In this document: positions 53,433-63,979 of the stretch, in pieces
Layout: each line of letters opens with the position of its first letter
Numbering within the stretch: position 1 is the stretch's first letter
Origin: Halorussus pelagicus
Lineage (GTDB): Archaea; Halobacteriota; Halobacteria; Halobacteriales; Haladaptataceae
DNA length: 64,000 bases
Assembly: GCF_004087835.1 (NCBI RefSeq)
Contig: NZ_CP035119.1
Location: 1 to 64,000 of the forward strand
Direction: 5' to 3'
Notes under the pieces: generated by a model
What the model was told of the DNA's origin: nothing
What the model saw: only the letters and a program-made list of their open reading frames with translations
Database searches by the model: none
Program-made: the position numbers and the translations under genes

Positions 53433-54596
53433 TTGAAAACTAACGGCGAGTTCGAGTCCGCGCGGGTCTTCGACACGACCCTGCGCGACGGCGAACAGGC
53501 CCCCCGAACGTCGTTCTCCGGGGACGAGAAACGAACCATCGCGGCCGCCTTGGACGAGATGGGCACCCACGTCATCGAGGCGGGGTTCCCGGTCAACTCC
53601 GACGCCGAGTTCGAGGCGGTCAGCGACATCGCCGCGAACACCTCGGCGACGACCTGCGGGTTGGCCCGCGTGGTCGAGAAGGACGTGGAGGCCGCGCTCG
53701 ACTCCGGCGTCGAGATGGTCCACGTCTTCGCCTCGACCAGCGACGTGCAGATAGAGGATTCGATGCACGCCACCCGCGAGGAAGTCGTCGAGCGCTCGGT
53801 GAACGCGGTCGAACGCGTGACCGAGGCGGGCGCGACGGCGATGTTCTCCCCGATGGACGCCACCCGGACCGACGAGGACTACCTGCGGGAGGTAGTCGAA
53901 GCGGTCTCGGCGGTCGGCGTCGATTGGATAAACATCCCGGACACCTGCGGGGTTGCGACCCCCACTCGGTTCGCGGACCTCGTGGGCAAGGTCGATAGCT
54001 GGACCGACGCGCGCATCGACGTTCACACCCACGACGACTTCGGGATGGCCTCGGCCAACGCAGTCGCGGGATTCGAGGCGGGCGCGGACCAAGCGCAGGT
54101 TTCCATCAACGGTATCGGCGAGCGCGCCGGAAACGCGGCCTACGAGGAGGTCGTGATGTCCGTCGAGTCGGTCTACGGGGTCGATACCGGCATCGACACG
54201 ACCGGTATCACGGAGATTTCCCGGATGGTCGAGGAGTTCAGCGAGGTCCCGGTTCCTGCGAACAAGCCCGTCACGGGCGACAACGCCTTCGCCCACGAGT
54301 CGGGCATCCACGCCGCGGGCGTCATCGAGAACTCCGACACTTTCGAGCCGGGAGTCATGACGCCCGAGATGGTAGGTGCCGAGCGCGAGTTCGTACTCGG
54401 CAAACACACCGGCGCGAACTCGGTCCGCAAGCGACTGGCGGACCGCGGCTTCGCGCCGACCGACGCCGAGGTCCGACAGGTGACCCGCCGGGTCAAAGAC
54501 TACGGCGCGGAAAAGAACCGCGTCACGGTCGCCGACCTCGAACGGTTCGCCCGCGAGGTCGGCGTCGCCGAGGAAGAACCGGAGGTCCGCGCCTGA
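53433..54596 (+). CDS. leuA: 2-isopropylmalate synthase, first codons uncertain
   Basis: From TTG 53433 the protein has 387 residues: RVFDTTLRDGEQAPRTSFS (metal site DTTLRDGEQ), HTHDDFGMASANAV, and GERAGNAAYEEVVM. It condenses acetyl-CoA with 2-oxoisovalerate in leucine synthesis. VEFFDGTL just upstream (53412-53432) is in frame and looks like part of the family N terminus, but no start codon lies before it. ATG 53369 (MSDNDMHSSDTSRA) is one base out of frame. A one-base error or insertion near 53408-53411 would join them. Confidence 0.9.
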   Translation: MKTNGEFESARVFDTTLRDGEQAPRTSFSGDEKRTIAAALDEMGTHVIEAGFPVNSDAEFEAVSDIAANTSATTCGLARVVEKDVEAALDSGVEMVHVFASTSDVQIEDSMHATREEVVERSVNAVERVTEAGATAMFSPMDATRTDEDYLREVVEAVSAVGVDWINIPDTCGVATPTRFADLVGKVDSWTDARIDVHTHDDFGMASANAVAGFEAGADQAQVSINGIGERAGNAAYEEVVMSVESVYGVDTGIDTTGITEISRMVEEFSEVPVPANKPVTGDNAFAHESGIHAAGVIENSDTFEPGVMTPEMVGAEREFVLGKHTGANSVRKRLADRGFAPTDAEVRQVTRRVKDYGAEKNRVTVADLERFAREVGVAEEEPEVRA

Positions 54597-54677
54597 TGAC
54601 TCCCTCCGGATTCGCTCCGCCTCGCCAGCCGCGCCCGGCGGGTTCGATGCGGGCGTCTCGTGAGCCACAGATGAAAC

Positions 54678-54967
54678 GGGCGTCTCGCGGTGCGAGACGC
54701 CCGCGAGCGTCGAGGTCGTCGCGTGCGCGACGACCTCGAACCCCCGGTGTGACAGGACCTCGAAGTTCGCGCAATGGTTGCGCCACGGGAAAGGGTTATC
54801 AGCGTCCGGGTCGGTATGTTTCCAGTAACGATGCGACAGTCACCAACTGCGTGCGCCACGGGACGCTTCGCGTCCCGACGCGCGCTCGCGGCGTCCGCCG
54901 CGAGCGCACCGGCCACCAGCGGCGAGACTGTCGAGCGCGTGATTATCGTAGGGGCTTGAGCCCCTAC
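54678..54967. repeat. Five hairpins between leuA and ilvB
   Basis: Perfect inverted repeats at 54678-54702 (10-bp stem), 54711-54738 (13-bp stem, CGAGGTCGTCGCG and complement), 54860-54876 (7 bp), 54882-54907 (11-bp stem) and 54948-54967 (9 bp, GTAGGGGCT/AGCCCCTAC). No gene is supported in 54597-55118. They may be RNA structures in the leader of ilvB, transcription terminators, or repeat elements. Confidence 0.65.
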
Positions 54968-55118
54968 AATACCATTTCTCCGACCCGGCACTCCGAATCG
55001 TTTTCCGACCGACTAGCACGCGCTCGACCACCAGTGACGACAAATCCAACGACACCGAGAACACGAGAGGCACCGCCAGCGAACCGCTCCAGACGAACCG
55101 CGCCGGAGGTCGGTTGGC

Positions 55119-56945
55119 GTGAGTGAACGCGCCCGCCCCGCCTTCTCCGAGGGCGACGCCGAGGAGGAGACCGACACCGGGAGGGAAACCGACACCGAGC
55201 GGAAAGCCGACGCGGCCGAACCGAGCGTCGAGTCGGATGGAGTCGAGCAGAGCGACGAAAAGCCACGGACTGGGGCAAACGCGGTCGTCACCGCGCTCGA
55301 ACGCGCCGGGGCCGAGACGCTGTTCGGCGTGCAGGGCGGGGCCATCATGCCCGTCTACGACGCGCTGTACGATTCGGACCTCCGCCACGTCACGATGGCC
55401 CACGAACAGGCCGCGGCCCACGCCGCCGACGCCTACGGCATCGTCTCGGGCACGCCGGGCGTCTGTCTGGCGACTTCCGGGCCGGGCGCGACCAACCTGA
55501 CCACCGGCATCGCGGACGCCGACATGGACTCGGACCCGATGGTCGCGCTAACCGGACAGGTCCCGACCGACTTCGTGGGCAACGACGCCTTTCAGGAGAC
55601 CGACACCACCGGTCTGACCGCCCCCATCACGAAGACGAACTACTTCGCCCAGCGCGCCGACGACGTGGGCAACACGGTCGGCGAGGCGTTCGCGCTGGCC
55701 GGGGCAGGCCGACCCGGCCCGACCGTGGTTGACCTCCCGAAGGACGTGACACAGGCCGAGACCGACGCCGAGCCGGGCGAAGCGACGACGCCCGAGACGT
55801 ACAATCCCCAGACGGTCGCCGACGGCGCGGCCGTGCGCGAGGGGGCGCGAACGCTCGAACGCGCCGAGAAACCCGTCATCCTCGCTGGCGGCGGCGTGAT
55901 CAAGGGCGAAGCCAGCGACGAACTCCGCGAGTTCGCCCGCAATTACGAGATTCCGGTCGCCACCTCGATGCCCGCGGTCGGCGCGTTCCCCGAGGACGAC
56001 GAACTGGCGATGGAGATGGTCGGGATGCACGGCACGGGCTACGCCAACATGGCGACGACCCACTGCGACGTGTTGCTCGCGGTCGGCTGTCGATTCGACG
56101 ACAGGCTGACCGGCGGCGTCGAGACGTTCGCACCCGAGGCCGAGGTCCTGCATGTGGACATCGACCCGGCGGAGGTCTCGAAGAACGTCTACGCGGACGT
56201 GCCCCTCGTCGGCGACGCCGCGACGGTTCTCTCGCAGTTGGACGCCGAGATGGAGCGCGCGCCCGACTGCGCGGAGTGGCGCGACCAGTGCCAGCGGTGG
56301 ACAGACGACTATCCGATGGACTACGCCACCCCCGAGGACGAACCGCTCAAGCCCCAGTTCGTCGTGGAGGCGCTGGACGAGGCCACCGACGACGACGCCA
56401 TCGTCACCACCGGCGTCGGCCAGCACCAGATGTGGGCCGTCCAGTATTGGACCTACCGCGAACCACGGACGTGGGTGTCGAGTCACGGACTCGGCACGAT
56501 GGGCTACGGCCTGCCCGCCGCAATCGGCGCGAAGATGGCCGCCCCGGACACGGAAGTCGTCAGCTTCGAGGGCGACGGCTCGTTGTTGATGACGATTCAG
56601 GAGTTGGCCGTCGCGGTCCGCGAGAATCTAGACATTACGGTCGCGGTCCTGAACAACGAGTACATCGGGATGGTCCGCCAGTGGCAGGACGCTTTCTTCG
56701 ACGGGCGGCGGGCGGCCTCCGAGTATTCGTGGTGCCCCGAGTTCGACAAACTGGCCGAGGCGTTCGGCGCGCGCGGGTTCGCCGTCTCGGAGTACGACGA
56801 GGTGGCCGACACCGTCGAGACCGCGATGGAGTACGACGGTCCCTCGGTCGTGGACTTCCGCATCGACCCGGCGGAGAACGTCTATCCGATGGTTCCCTCG
56901 GGCGGCGCAAACGGACAGTTCGCGCTCTCGGAGGACCAGCTATGA
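55119..56945 (+). CDS. ilvB: Acetolactate synthase, large subunit
   Basis: 608 residues from GTG 55119. After a ~55-residue acidic extension, the ThDP enzyme: catalytic Glu in AHEQAAAHAADAYG, FAD region, and ThDP motif GDGSLLM with NNEYIGMV. It makes acetolactate or acetohydroxybutyrate for Val, Leu and Ile. The stop overlaps the ilvN start (ATGA). Confidence 0.95.
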   Translation: MSERARPAFSEGDAEEETDTGRETDTERKADAAEPSVESDGVEQSDEKPRTGANAVVTALERAGAETLFGVQGGAIMPVYDALYDSDLRHVTMAHEQAAAHAADAYGIVSGTPGVCLATSGPGATNLTTGIADADMDSDPMVALTGQVPTDFVGNDAFQETDTTGLTAPITKTNYFAQRADDVGNTVGEAFALAGAGRPGPTVVDLPKDVTQAETDAEPGEATTPETYNPQTVADGAAVREGARTLERAEKPVILAGGGVIKGEASDELREFARNYEIPVATSMPAVGAFPEDDELAMEMVGMHGTGYANMATTHCDVLLAVGCRFDDRLTGGVETFAPEAEVLHVDIDPAEVSKNVYADVPLVGDAATVLSQLDAEMERAPDCAEWRDQCQRWTDDYPMDYATPEDEPLKPQFVVEALDEATDDDAIVTTGVGQHQMWAVQYWTYREPRTWVSSHGLGTMGYGLPAAIGAKMAAPDTEVVSFEGDGSLLMTIQELAVAVRENLDITVAVLNNEYIGMVRQWQDAFFDGRRAASEYSWCPEFDKLAEAFGARGFAVSEYDEVADTVETAMEYDGPSVVDFRIDPAENVYPMVPSGGANGQFALSEDQL

Positions 56946-57652
56946 GCGACAGCGAGAACGCCAGCGAGACGGGCAACGAGAGCGAGACCGCCGGACTGCG
57001 AGGACCGAATCCCGAGGAGCGACCCCGGCCGGACGGCCAGCGGAATCGCCACGGCGAGCGCATCGACACCGCGACCGACGCCGAGCAGGAGCCTCGGACC
57101 GCGGTGGTCTCCGCGCTGGTCGAACACGAACCCGGCGTGCTGGCCAAGGTTTCGGGGCTGTTCTCCCGGCGGCAGTTCAACATCGAGAGTCTGACCGTCG
57201 GGCCGACGACCGTCGAGGGCCACGCCCGCATCACGCTGGTCGTCGAGGAGACCGACGCAGGCATCGAGCAGGTCAAAAAACAGGTCGAGAAGCTGGTGCC
57301 CGTCATCGCGGTGGGCGAACTGGACGACGACGCGGTCCGCGCCGAACTGGTCCTGCTGAAGGTCCGCGGCGAGGAACCCGACAAGGTCCACGCCATCACC
57401 CAAATGTACGAGGGCCAGACGCTCGACGCCGGACCCCGGACCATCACGGTCCAGATCACCGGCGACCAACAGAAGATAGACGACGCGGTGGACGCCTTCC
57501 GGCAGTTCGGCATCATCGAAATCGCCCGGACGGGCCAGACCGCCTTGGCACGGGGCGACACGCCGACGACGCCGGGCGAGTCGCCCGCGGCGTCCGCCGA
57601 GAGTACAGCAGACGATACGACCAACGCACCTACCGACACCAACGATGACTGA
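56942..57652 (+). CDS. ilvN: Acetolactate synthase, regulatory subunit
   Basis: 236 residues, longer than usual. N-terminal ~50 residues and C-terminal ~35 residues are acidic, low-complexity. The middle holds ACT domain ([32 protein letters not shown]) and the small-subunit C domain. ACT domains bind valine for feedback control. It overlaps ilvB by four bases and ilvC by eight. Confidence 0.93.
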   Translation: MSDSENASETGNESETAGLRGPNPEERPRPDGQRNRHGERIDTATDAEQEPRTAVVSALVEHEPGVLAKVSGLFSRRQFNIESLTVGPTTVEGHARITLVVEETDAGIEQVKKQVEKLVPVIAVGELDDDAVRAELVLLKVRGEEPDKVHAITQMYEGQTLDAGPRTITVQITGDQQKIDDAVDAFRQFGIIEIARTGQTALARGDTPTTPGESPAASAESTADDTTNAPTDTNDD

Positions 57653-58700
57653 CGAATTCGACACCACGGTTTACTACGACGACGACGCGGACAGTTCGCA
57701 CATCGACGACGAGACCGTCGCGGTCCTCGGCTACGGGAGTCAGGGCCACGCTCACGCCCAGAACCTCGCGGACAGCGGGGTGGACGTAATCGTGGGCCTG
57801 CGCGAGGATTCGGCGTCGCGGAGCGCCGCCGAGGCCGACGGCCTGCGAGTAGCGACCCCGACGGAGGCCGCAAGTGAGGCCTCCGTCGTCTCGGTCCTCG
57901 TCCCCGACACGGTTCAGCCAGCGGTGTACGCCGACATCGAGGACGAACTCGACGCGGGCGACACCCTCCAGTTCGCCCACGGGTTCAACGTCCACTACGG
58001 CCAAATCGAACCGGCCGACGACGTGGACGTGACGATGATCGCGCCCAAGTCGCCGGGCCACCTCGTCCGGCGCAACTACGAGAGCGGCGAGGGGACGCCC
58101 GGCCTGCTGGCGGTGTACCAGGACGCCACGGGCGATGCCAAGGAGCAGGCGCTCGCCTACGGGAAGGCAATCGGCTGTACGCGCGCGGGCGTGGTCGAGA
58201 CCACGTTCCGCGAGGAGACCGAGACCGACCTGTTCGGCGAGCAGGCGGTCCTCTGTGGCGGCGTCACCGAACTCATCAAGATGGGCTACGAGACGCTCGT
58301 GGACGCGGGATACAGCCCCGAGATGGCCTACTTCGAGTGCCTGAACGAGATGAAACTCATCGTGGACCTCATGTACGAGGGCGGGATGGGCGAGATGTGG
58401 GATTCGGTCTCGGACACCGCCGAGTACGGCGGTCTGACTCGCGGCGAGCGAGTCGTTGACGAGAGCGCCCGCGAGAACATGGAGGAAGTCCTCGAAGAGG
58501 TCCAGAACGGCGAGTTCGCCCGCGAGTGGATAACCGAGAATCAGGCCGGACGCCCGTCCTACCGCCAGCGCCGCATCGCCGAGAAGAACCACGACATCGA
58601 GGACGTGGGTGAGCGCCTGCGTGACCTCTTCGCGTGGGCCGAGGACGCGCAGGAAGAATCGAGCGAGAACGACTCCGAGAAAGTCCCAGCAGACGACTGA
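57645..58700 (+). CDS. ilvC: Ketol-acid reductoisomerase
   Basis: 351 residues, class I. Rossmann [13 protein letters not shown] with NADPH-binding loop; [17 protein letters not shown]; the KARI knotted C-terminal domain with Mg ligands ([38 protein letters not shown]). Acetolactate is converted to dihydroxyisovalerate. Short gap to the next ORF. Confidence 0.96.
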   Translation: MTDEFDTTVYYDDDADSSHIDDETVAVLGYGSQGHAHAQNLADSGVDVIVGLREDSASRSAAEADGLRVATPTEAASEASVVSVLVPDTVQPAVYADIEDELDAGDTLQFAHGFNVHYGQIEPADDVDVTMIAPKSPGHLVRRNYESGEGTPGLLAVYQDATGDAKEQALAYGKAIGCTRAGVVETTFREETETDLFGEQAVLCGGVTELIKMGYETLVDAGYSPEMAYFECLNEMKLIVDLMYEGGMGEMWDSVSDTAEYGGLTRGERVVDESARENMEEVLEEVQNGEFAREWITENQAGRPSYRQRRIAEKNHDIEDVGERLRDLFAWAEDAQEESSENDSEKVPADD

Positions 58701-58702
58701 CC

Positions 58703-59056
58703 ATGACCCGATACGACCGACACACCCAGACCCGAACCGACGACTCGAACGCCGAAAGCCGAACCAACGACGAATCGACCCCGATGGGCGCGGTGAGCCA
58801 CACTCATCCCCACGCCGACCGCGGCACCGTCAACCGACCGTTTCAGCGCGGGCCGATAGTGGCCGCCGACGGCGGACGCCGGGAAGCGCGCGACGACGCT
58901 TCCGAGGCGGACGCCCGCGAGGAGGACGACGAGTCCCGCGAGGCGAGCGGAGACGACCGGATGAAGGACGTGGAACACACGCCGCCCCACGGCGAGGGCG
59001 TGGACCGAGTGTTCGAGCGCGGCAGCGAGACCGAAGCCGTCGAATCCGAAGAGTAA
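58703..59056 (+). CDS. Hydrophilic protein of unknown function inside the ilv-leu cluster
   Basis: 117 residues, ATG 58703 three bases after the ilvC stop. Strongly charged (Asp, Glu, Arg), with SHTHPHADRGTV and VEHTPPHGEGVDRVF; no hydrophobic core is evident, so it may be disordered. It is co-directional with its neighbours, and overlap-free. Whether it is a real protein is supported by position and codon bias only. No function assigned. Confidence 0.6.
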   Translation: MTRYDRHTQTRTDDSNAESRTNDESTPMGAVSHTHPHADRGTVNRPFQRGPIVAADGGRREARDDASEADAREEDDESREASGDDRMKDVEHTPPHGEGVDRVFERGSETEAVESEE

Positions 59057-59116
59057 CCCATCGATGCACGTAGGAACCGATTTTTCCGACGCGACGACGC
59101 AGAGCGGGTGGTCCGC

Positions 59117-60550
59117 GTGAGCGACGCCACCCTGTACGACAAGGTATGGGAGCGCCACAAGGTGACGGAACTCCCGACCGGGCAGGACCAGTTGTTCGTG
59201 GGTCTTCACCTCATCCACGAGGTGACGAGTCCGCAGGCGTTCGGGATGCTCCGCGAGCGAGACCTCGAAGTCGCCTATCCGGAGCGCACCCACGCCACCG
59301 TGGACCACATCGTCCCGACAGAGGGACGCGACCGACCGTACGAGGGCGCGGCCGAGGAAATGATGGCCGAACTGGAGGAGAACGTCCGCGAGGCGGGCAT
59401 CGAGTTCTCCAGCCCCGACACCGGAAATCAGGGCATCGTGCACGTCATCGGCCCGGAGCAGGGACTCACCCAACCCGGCATGACCGTGGTCTGTGGCGAC
59501 AGCCACACCTCGACGCACGGAGCCTTCGGCGCGCTGGCGTTCGGCATCGGCACCTCCCAGATTCGGGACGTGCTGGCGACCGGCACCGTGGCGATGGAGA
59601 AGAAGGACGTGCGCCGGATTCGGGTCACGGGCGAACTCGGCGACTGCGTCGAGGCCAAAGACGTGATTCTCCAGATAATCCGGCGACTCGGCACCGACGG
59701 CGGCGTCGGCTACGTCTACGAGTACGCTGGCGAGGCCATCGAAAACCTCGACGTGGAGGGTCGAATGAGCATCTGTAACATGTCCATCGAGGGCGGCGCT
59801 CGCGCGGGCTACGTCAACCCCGACGAGACCACCTTCGAGTGGTTGGCCGAGACCGACGCGTTCGCGGACGACCCCGAGACGTTCGAGGAGTTGAAACCCT
59901 ACTGGGAGTCTATCGCGTCGGACGACGACGCCGAGTACGACGACGAGGTCGTCATCGACGGCGACGACCTCGAACCGATGGTGACGTGGGGCACCACGCC
60001 CGGACAGGGCGTCGGCGTCACCGAACCGATTCCCGAACCAGAGGACCTGCCCGCGGACAAGCGCGACACCGCCCGGCGCGCCCAAGAACACATGGGCGTC
60101 GAACCGGGCGAGACGATGGACGGCTACCCCATCGACGTTGCCTTCCTCGGGTCCTGCACCAACGCGCGCCTGCCGGACCTCCGGCGCGCGGCCCGTCTCG
60201 TCGCGGGTCGGGAGGTCCACGACGACGTGAAGGCGTTGGTCGTTCCGGGAAGTCAGCGCGTCAAGGCCGCCGCCGAGGCGGAAGGACTGGACGAAATCTT
60301 CGAGGACGCGGGTTTCGACTGGCGCGGGGCCGGATGCTCGATGTGTCTCGGGATGAACGACGACCAACTGGAGGGCGACGAGGCCAGCGCCTCCTCCTCG
60401 AATCGGAACTTCGTCGGGAGACAGGGGAGCAAGGACGGCAAGACCGTGCTGATGAACCCCCGGATGGTCGCGGCCGCCGCGATTCGCGGCGAAGTGACCG
60501 ACGCACGGCAACTCGACGAGACCGCCGTGGCCGAGGAGGTGCGAGCGTGA
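59117..60550 (+). CDS. leuC: 3-isopropylmalate dehydratase, large subunit
   Basis: 477 residues from GTG 59117 ([16 protein letters not shown]); GTG 59108 is an alternative. Aconitase-family motifs: [32 protein letters not shown] and [11 protein letters not shown], whose Cys bind the 4Fe-4S cluster. The stop overlaps leuD (GTGA). Confidence 0.95.
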   Translation: MSDATLYDKVWERHKVTELPTGQDQLFVGLHLIHEVTSPQAFGMLRERDLEVAYPERTHATVDHIVPTEGRDRPYEGAAEEMMAELEENVREAGIEFSSPDTGNQGIVHVIGPEQGLTQPGMTVVCGDSHTSTHGAFGALAFGIGTSQIRDVLATGTVAMEKKDVRRIRVTGELGDCVEAKDVILQIIRRLGTDGGVGYVYEYAGEAIENLDVEGRMSICNMSIEGGARAGYVNPDETTFEWLAETDAFADDPETFEELKPYWESIASDDDAEYDDEVVIDGDDLEPMVTWGTTPGQGVGVTEPIPEPEDLPADKRDTARRAQEHMGVEPGETMDGYPIDVAFLGSCTNARLPDLRRAARLVAGREVHDDVKALVVPGSQRVKAAAEAEGLDEIFEDAGFDWRGAGCSMCLGMNDDQLEGDEASASSSNRNFVGRQGSKDGKTVLMNPRMVAAAAIRGEVTDARQLDETAVAEEVRA

Positions 60551-61158
60551 CCGACATCGAGACGGTCGAGCGCGCCTCTGGCACCGGGATTCCGGTCCGG
60601 GGCAACGACATCGACACCGACCAGATAATCCCCGCCCGGTTCATGAAGGTCGTGACCTTCGACGGTCTCGGCCAGTTCGCGTTCCACGACCAGCGATTCA
60701 CCGACAAAGACGAACCGAAGGACCACCCGTTCAACGAGGACCGGTTCCGGGACGCCTCGGTCATGGTCGTCAACGCGAACTTCGGCTGTGGCTCCTCGCG
60801 CGAACACGCCCCGCAGGCGCTCGTGCGCTGGGGCATCGACGCCATCGTCGGCGAGAGCTTCGCCGAAATCTTCGCGGGGAACTGCCTCGCGCTCGGCGTG
60901 CCGACCGTCACCGCGAGTGCGGACGATATAGAGGCGCTTCAGAACTACGCCGAGGAGAATCCTGACGCCGAAATCGAGGTGGACGTGGCGGCCGAGACTG
61001 TCCGGTACGGCGAGACGGAAATCGACGCCACGGTCGACGACGCCCAGCGCAAGGCGCTGGTCGAGGGCGTCTGGGACACCACGGCGCTCCTCAAATCGAA
61101 CGCCGAGGCGGTCGCTCGGACCGCGAGCGACCTGCCCTACGTGGAGGGTGCGGAATGA
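60547..61158 (+). CDS. leuD: 3-isopropylmalate dehydratase, small subunit
   Basis: 203 residues from GTG 60547. Swivel domain: [14 protein letters not shown], and [17 protein letters not shown] for substrate. Overlaps leuC and leuB (ATGA). Confidence 0.95.
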   Translation: MTDIETVERASGTGIPVRGNDIDTDQIIPARFMKVVTFDGLGQFAFHDQRFTDKDEPKDHPFNEDRFRDASVMVVNANFGCGSSREHAPQALVRWGIDAIVGESFAEIFAGNCLALGVPTVTASADDIEALQNYAEENPDAEIEVDVAAETVRYGETEIDATVDDAQRKALVEGVWDTTALLKSNAEAVARTASDLPYVEGAE

Positions 61159-62168
61159 CCGACAACGACTCGGCGGACGCGACCGCCGCCGACCCCGAGC
61201 GAATCGTCGTGATTCCCGGCGACGGCATCGGTCGAGAAGTCGTTCCGGCGGCCCGCGAAGTGCTGGACGCCGTCGAACCCGACTTCGAGTTCGTGGAAGC
61301 CGAGGCCGGTGACGCGGTGAAAGACAAAACCGGCGCGGCGCTCCCCGAGGAGACTCGGCAACTCGCGGCGACCGCCGACGCGACGCTGTTCGGCGCGGCG
61401 GGCGAGACCGCGGCCGACGTTATCATTCCACTCCGGCGCGCGGTGGACTCGTTCGCCAACGTCCGGCCGGTCCGGGCCTACCCCGGCGTGGACGCGCCGA
61501 ATCCCGAGACCGACCTCGTGTTCGTCCGCGAGAACACCGAAGGCGTCTACGCGGGCCACGAGTCCGAAATCGCGCCCGGCGTGACCACTCTGACACGGGT
61601 CGTTACCGAGGATGCTTCCGCAGAAATCGCCCGTTACGGCTTCGAGTACGCCGCCGAGCGCGACCTCTCGGTGACTATCGCCCACAAAGCGAACGTGATG
61701 CGGACCACAGACGGTCTCTTCTTGGAGACTGCCCGGTCGGTCGCCGAGGAGTTCGACGTGGCCTACGACGACGCGCTGATGGACGCGCTGGCGATGCACC
61801 TCGTCGCCCGCCCCGAGGAGTACGACGTGGTCGTCTGCCCGAATCTCGCTGGCGACGTGCTGTCGGACCTCGCGGCCGGACTGGTCGGCGGTCTCGGTCT
61901 CCTCCCGAGCGCGAACGTCGGCGACGAGCGCGCGCTCTTCGAACCGGTCCACGGCACCGCGCCCGACATCGCTGGCGAGGGCGTCGCCAACCCGAGCGCG
62001 ACGATGCTGTCGGCCGCGATGCTGTTGGAGTATCTTGGCTACGACGAGTCGGGCGAGCGCGTGCGCGCCGCGGTCACGGGGACGTTGGCGTCCGGTCCAC
62101 ACACGCCCGACCTCGGCGGCGACGCGACGACGAGAGACGTGACCGACGCGGTGCTGTCGAGGCTCTAG
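61155..62168 (+). CDS. leuB: 3-isopropylmalate dehydrogenase
   Basis: 337 residues, isocitrate/isopropylmalate dehydrogenase family: [35 protein letters not shown], and [28 protein letters not shown] with Mg-binding Asp. The final step of the leucine branch in this cluster. ATG overlaps the leuD stop. Confidence 0.94.
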   Translation: MTDNDSADATAADPERIVVIPGDGIGREVVPAAREVLDAVEPDFEFVEAEAGDAVKDKTGAALPEETRQLAATADATLFGAAGETAADVIIPLRRAVDSFANVRPVRAYPGVDAPNPETDLVFVRENTEGVYAGHESEIAPGVTTLTRVVTEDASAEIARYGFEYAAERDLSVTIAHKANVMRTTDGLFLETARSVAEEFDVAYDDALMDALAMHLVARPEEYDVVVCPNLAGDVLSDLAAGLVGGLGLLPSANVGDERALFEPVHGTAPDIAGEGVANPSATMLSAAMLLEYLGYDESGERVRAAVTGTLASGPHTPDLGGDATTRDVTDAVLSRL

Positions 62169-62208
62169 CTGGCGGCTTTCGACCTATCGAGAATCGAACC
62201 GACGCGGC

Positions 62209-62258
62209 GCTGTAACGGTGCTGTGACGGTGCTGTGGCGGTGCTGTGGCGGTACTGTG
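62209..62258 (+). repeat. 11-bp tandem repeat
   Basis: Four and a half copies of GCTGTGRCGGT follow the leuB stop. It is outside any supported gene. Confidence 0.6.
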
Positions 62259-62296
62259 TTCGCAGCACTCAATGATTCAGGATTTGTCCCGAACGG

Positions 62297-62530
62297 TTAC
62301 CGGAGCGGGTCACGCCCGCCGATGAGGTTCGTCGTATCTACCTCGTCCGCTCGTGCGCCGCCTTTCTTGACCTCTGTCGCAGTCATGCACTCTAGACAGC
62401 CAAAGACCTCGTTGTGGTTGTTTCCGAAGACGCGAGCGAAGTCCCGCGTGACGAACGAGCCACAGGACTGGCAGCGGTTCTCGGCCATCGTGTCGTCGCC
62501 GTTGGTGAGTCTGTTGTCGGTGGTGGTCAT
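62297..62530 (-). CDS. Small zinc-finger protein (DUF7563-like)
   Basis: 77 residues from ATG 62530. NRCQSCGSFVTRDFARVFGN and EVFGCLECMTATEV give two C-x2-C pairs for one zinc. A haloarchaeal small regulator type. An N-terminal extension to 62563 is less likely. Confidence 0.82.
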   Translation of the reverse strand: MTTTDNRLTNGDDTMAENRCQSCGSFVTRDFARVFGNNHNEVFGCLECMTATEVKKGGARADEVDTTNLIGGRDPLR

Positions 62531-62752
62531 GATTGCGCGATAGATACACACAATCCTATCCACTTTGTTATCCAGTACCTACACCCCCGTAACCAACGCT
62601 TAGCGCCCCCGGTAACCGGCTGTTACGCGGGGTATCGAATCCAGGTGATTCGGAAAACGTACCGCTGGTTTAAGTCGTCGGCGCGTCGAAGCCCCCGAGA
62701 CACACCGACCCTGCCCGGTGGCTTAAGAGGATTGGTGACATACCTCGTGGTG

Positions 62753-62908
62753 ATGCCCACAATCGAACTCGACGAGGAGACCATCGAGCGTCTGGACAGT
62801 CTTCAGGTGGAAGACGAGTCCTACGACGAGATCATCGTCGAACTCGTCAACATCTACGAGGCCGAGGAGCGCACGCTGTTCCACGGCGGCGACTACAGCG
62901 GCGACTGA
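62753..62908 (+). CDS. Small antitoxin-like protein (DUF7557-like), 51 aa
   Basis: MPTIELDEETIERLDSLQ, then DESYDEIIVELVNIYEAEE. The beta strand plus helix pattern resembles VapB/RHH-type small proteins in haloarchaea. GCTTAAGAGG ~30 bases before ATG 62753 may be the promoter. No toxin follows in the window on this strand. Confidence 0.72.
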   Translation: MPTIELDEETIERLDSLQVEDESYDEIIVELVNIYEAEERTLFHGGDYSGD

Positions 62909-62930
62909 CCTCGTCCGGCGTCGCGCGCGC

Positions 62931-63647
62931 CTACCGCTCGACCAGTTTCGTCTCGCCCGCTCGGACCGTCTGGCCGCGCTCGACGGCCACGTCCGCGAGG
63001 TCCACCTCGGGCGGCAGGAGAAGGTCTACGCGACTGCCGAACGAGATATGGCCGAGTCGCTCGCCGCGTTCGAGTTCGTCGCCGGGTTCGACGTAGGGGT
63101 GGATGCGCCGGGCGAACGCGCCCGCGATAAGCGTCACGTCGTGGTCGGCGAACCGGACGTGCAGTTTCTCGTTGTTGTCCGACTCCTTCGAGAACGCGGG
63201 CCGGTGCTTGCCGGGTTCGTGTTCGACCGACTCGACGCGGCCGCCGAGGGGCGCTCGATTGACGTGAACGTCGGTGACGTTCATGAAGACGCCGACCCGG
63301 ACGCGGGTGTCGGTTTCGCTCCCGTCTTCTCCGTTTCCGTCCTCCGACTCGTGTTCTTCGTCCCGAATCACCGACACCCGGCCGTCCGCGGGCGCGAGGA
63401 CGCCGGATTCGGGCGAGGTCCGGTCGGGGTCCCGGTGGAACAGCAGGGCACCCGCACTCAGGAGCGGTCCCGCGAGCGTCCACCGGCGCGTCCACCGCTT
63501 CGACCGCGAGCGGAGCGCGGCCGGAATCGCTAGCGCGAGCGCCAACAAGGCGTAGCGCCACGCGCCCGGCGCGAACCGGTTCGAGGCGTTCGGCGGTCGC
63601 TGGCCGCCGGAGTCGCCGGACTCCTCGATCTCTTCTCCGCCCGTCAT
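62931..63647 (-). CDS. psd: Phosphatidylserine decarboxylase family (archaetidylserine decarboxylase)
   Basis: 238 residues. Two hydrophobic segments at the N terminus, then APADGRVSVI, VFMNVTDVHVNRAPLGG, and RLGHISFGSRVDLLLP; the Ser of FGS becomes the pyruvoyl group after self-cleavage. It makes the ethanolamine head group of archaeal phospholipids from serine. ATG 63647 overlaps the previous stop (ATGA). Confidence 0.9.
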   Translation of the reverse strand: MTGGEEIEESGDSGGQRPPNASNRFAPGAWRYALLALALAIPAALRSRSKRWTRRWTLAGPLLSAGALLFHRDPDRTSPESGVLAPADGRVSVIRDEEHESEDGNGEDGSETDTRVRVGVFMNVTDVHVNRAPLGGRVESVEHEPGKHRPAFSKESDNNEKLHVRFADHDVTLIAGAFARRIHPYVEPGDELERGERLGHISFGSRVDLLLPPEVDLADVAVERGQTVRAGETKLVER

Positions 63648-63979
63648 TCGGCGGCCGCCTCTCGGACGCGTTTCCACTTGCCCTGCGCTTCGAGGCGCTC
63701 TTGCAGTTCGCTCGCGTACTCCTGTGTGAGTCGGTCGGCCGCTTCGAGGCGTTCTTGGTCCACGCCGTCGTCGCCCCCGAGACCCAGCGCGTCCTTCACG
63801 GAGTCGAAGACGCCGCCTCCGGTGCCACCACCGCCACCGCCGCCGCCCGCGACGGAGTTCATCTGGTCGCGGATGTTGTCGAGTTCGGGCATCACCTGCT
63901 CGACTTTCGAACTGTCGGCGACGAGGCGCGCCCGGTCGTCGTCGCCGGGGTTCTCTATCTCGAACTCGACGGCGGTCAT
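63644..63979 (-). CDS. Haloarchaeal hypothetical protein, 111 aa
   Basis: MTAVEFEIENPGDDDRARLVADSS, a helix, a Gly-rich linker (GGGGGGGGTGGG), and a charged C-terminal helix (LQERLEAQGKWKRVREA). It is coupled to psd by a four-base overlap and may act with it in the membrane. Family unknown to me. Confidence 0.65.
   Translation of the reverse strand: MTAVEFEIENPGDDDRARLVADSSKVEQVMPELDNIRDQMNSVAGGGGGGGGTGGGVFDSVKDALGLGGDDGVDQERLEAADRLTQEYASELQERLEAQGKWKRVREAAAE

Noticed and set aside
53369-53443. 24-residue leader peptide before leuA as an attenuator
   Set aside because: It contains only one Leu codon and no obvious terminator/antiterminator pair follows; a frameshifted leuA start is the simpler reading.
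58559-60511. Minus-strand ORF of 650 codons
   Set aside because: Covers ilvC and leuC in antisense; no motifs and odd composition (Val, Arg, His).
62620-62650. T-loop-like TATCGAATCC resembling a tRNA
   Set aside because: No acceptor, D or anticodon stem can be built around it.
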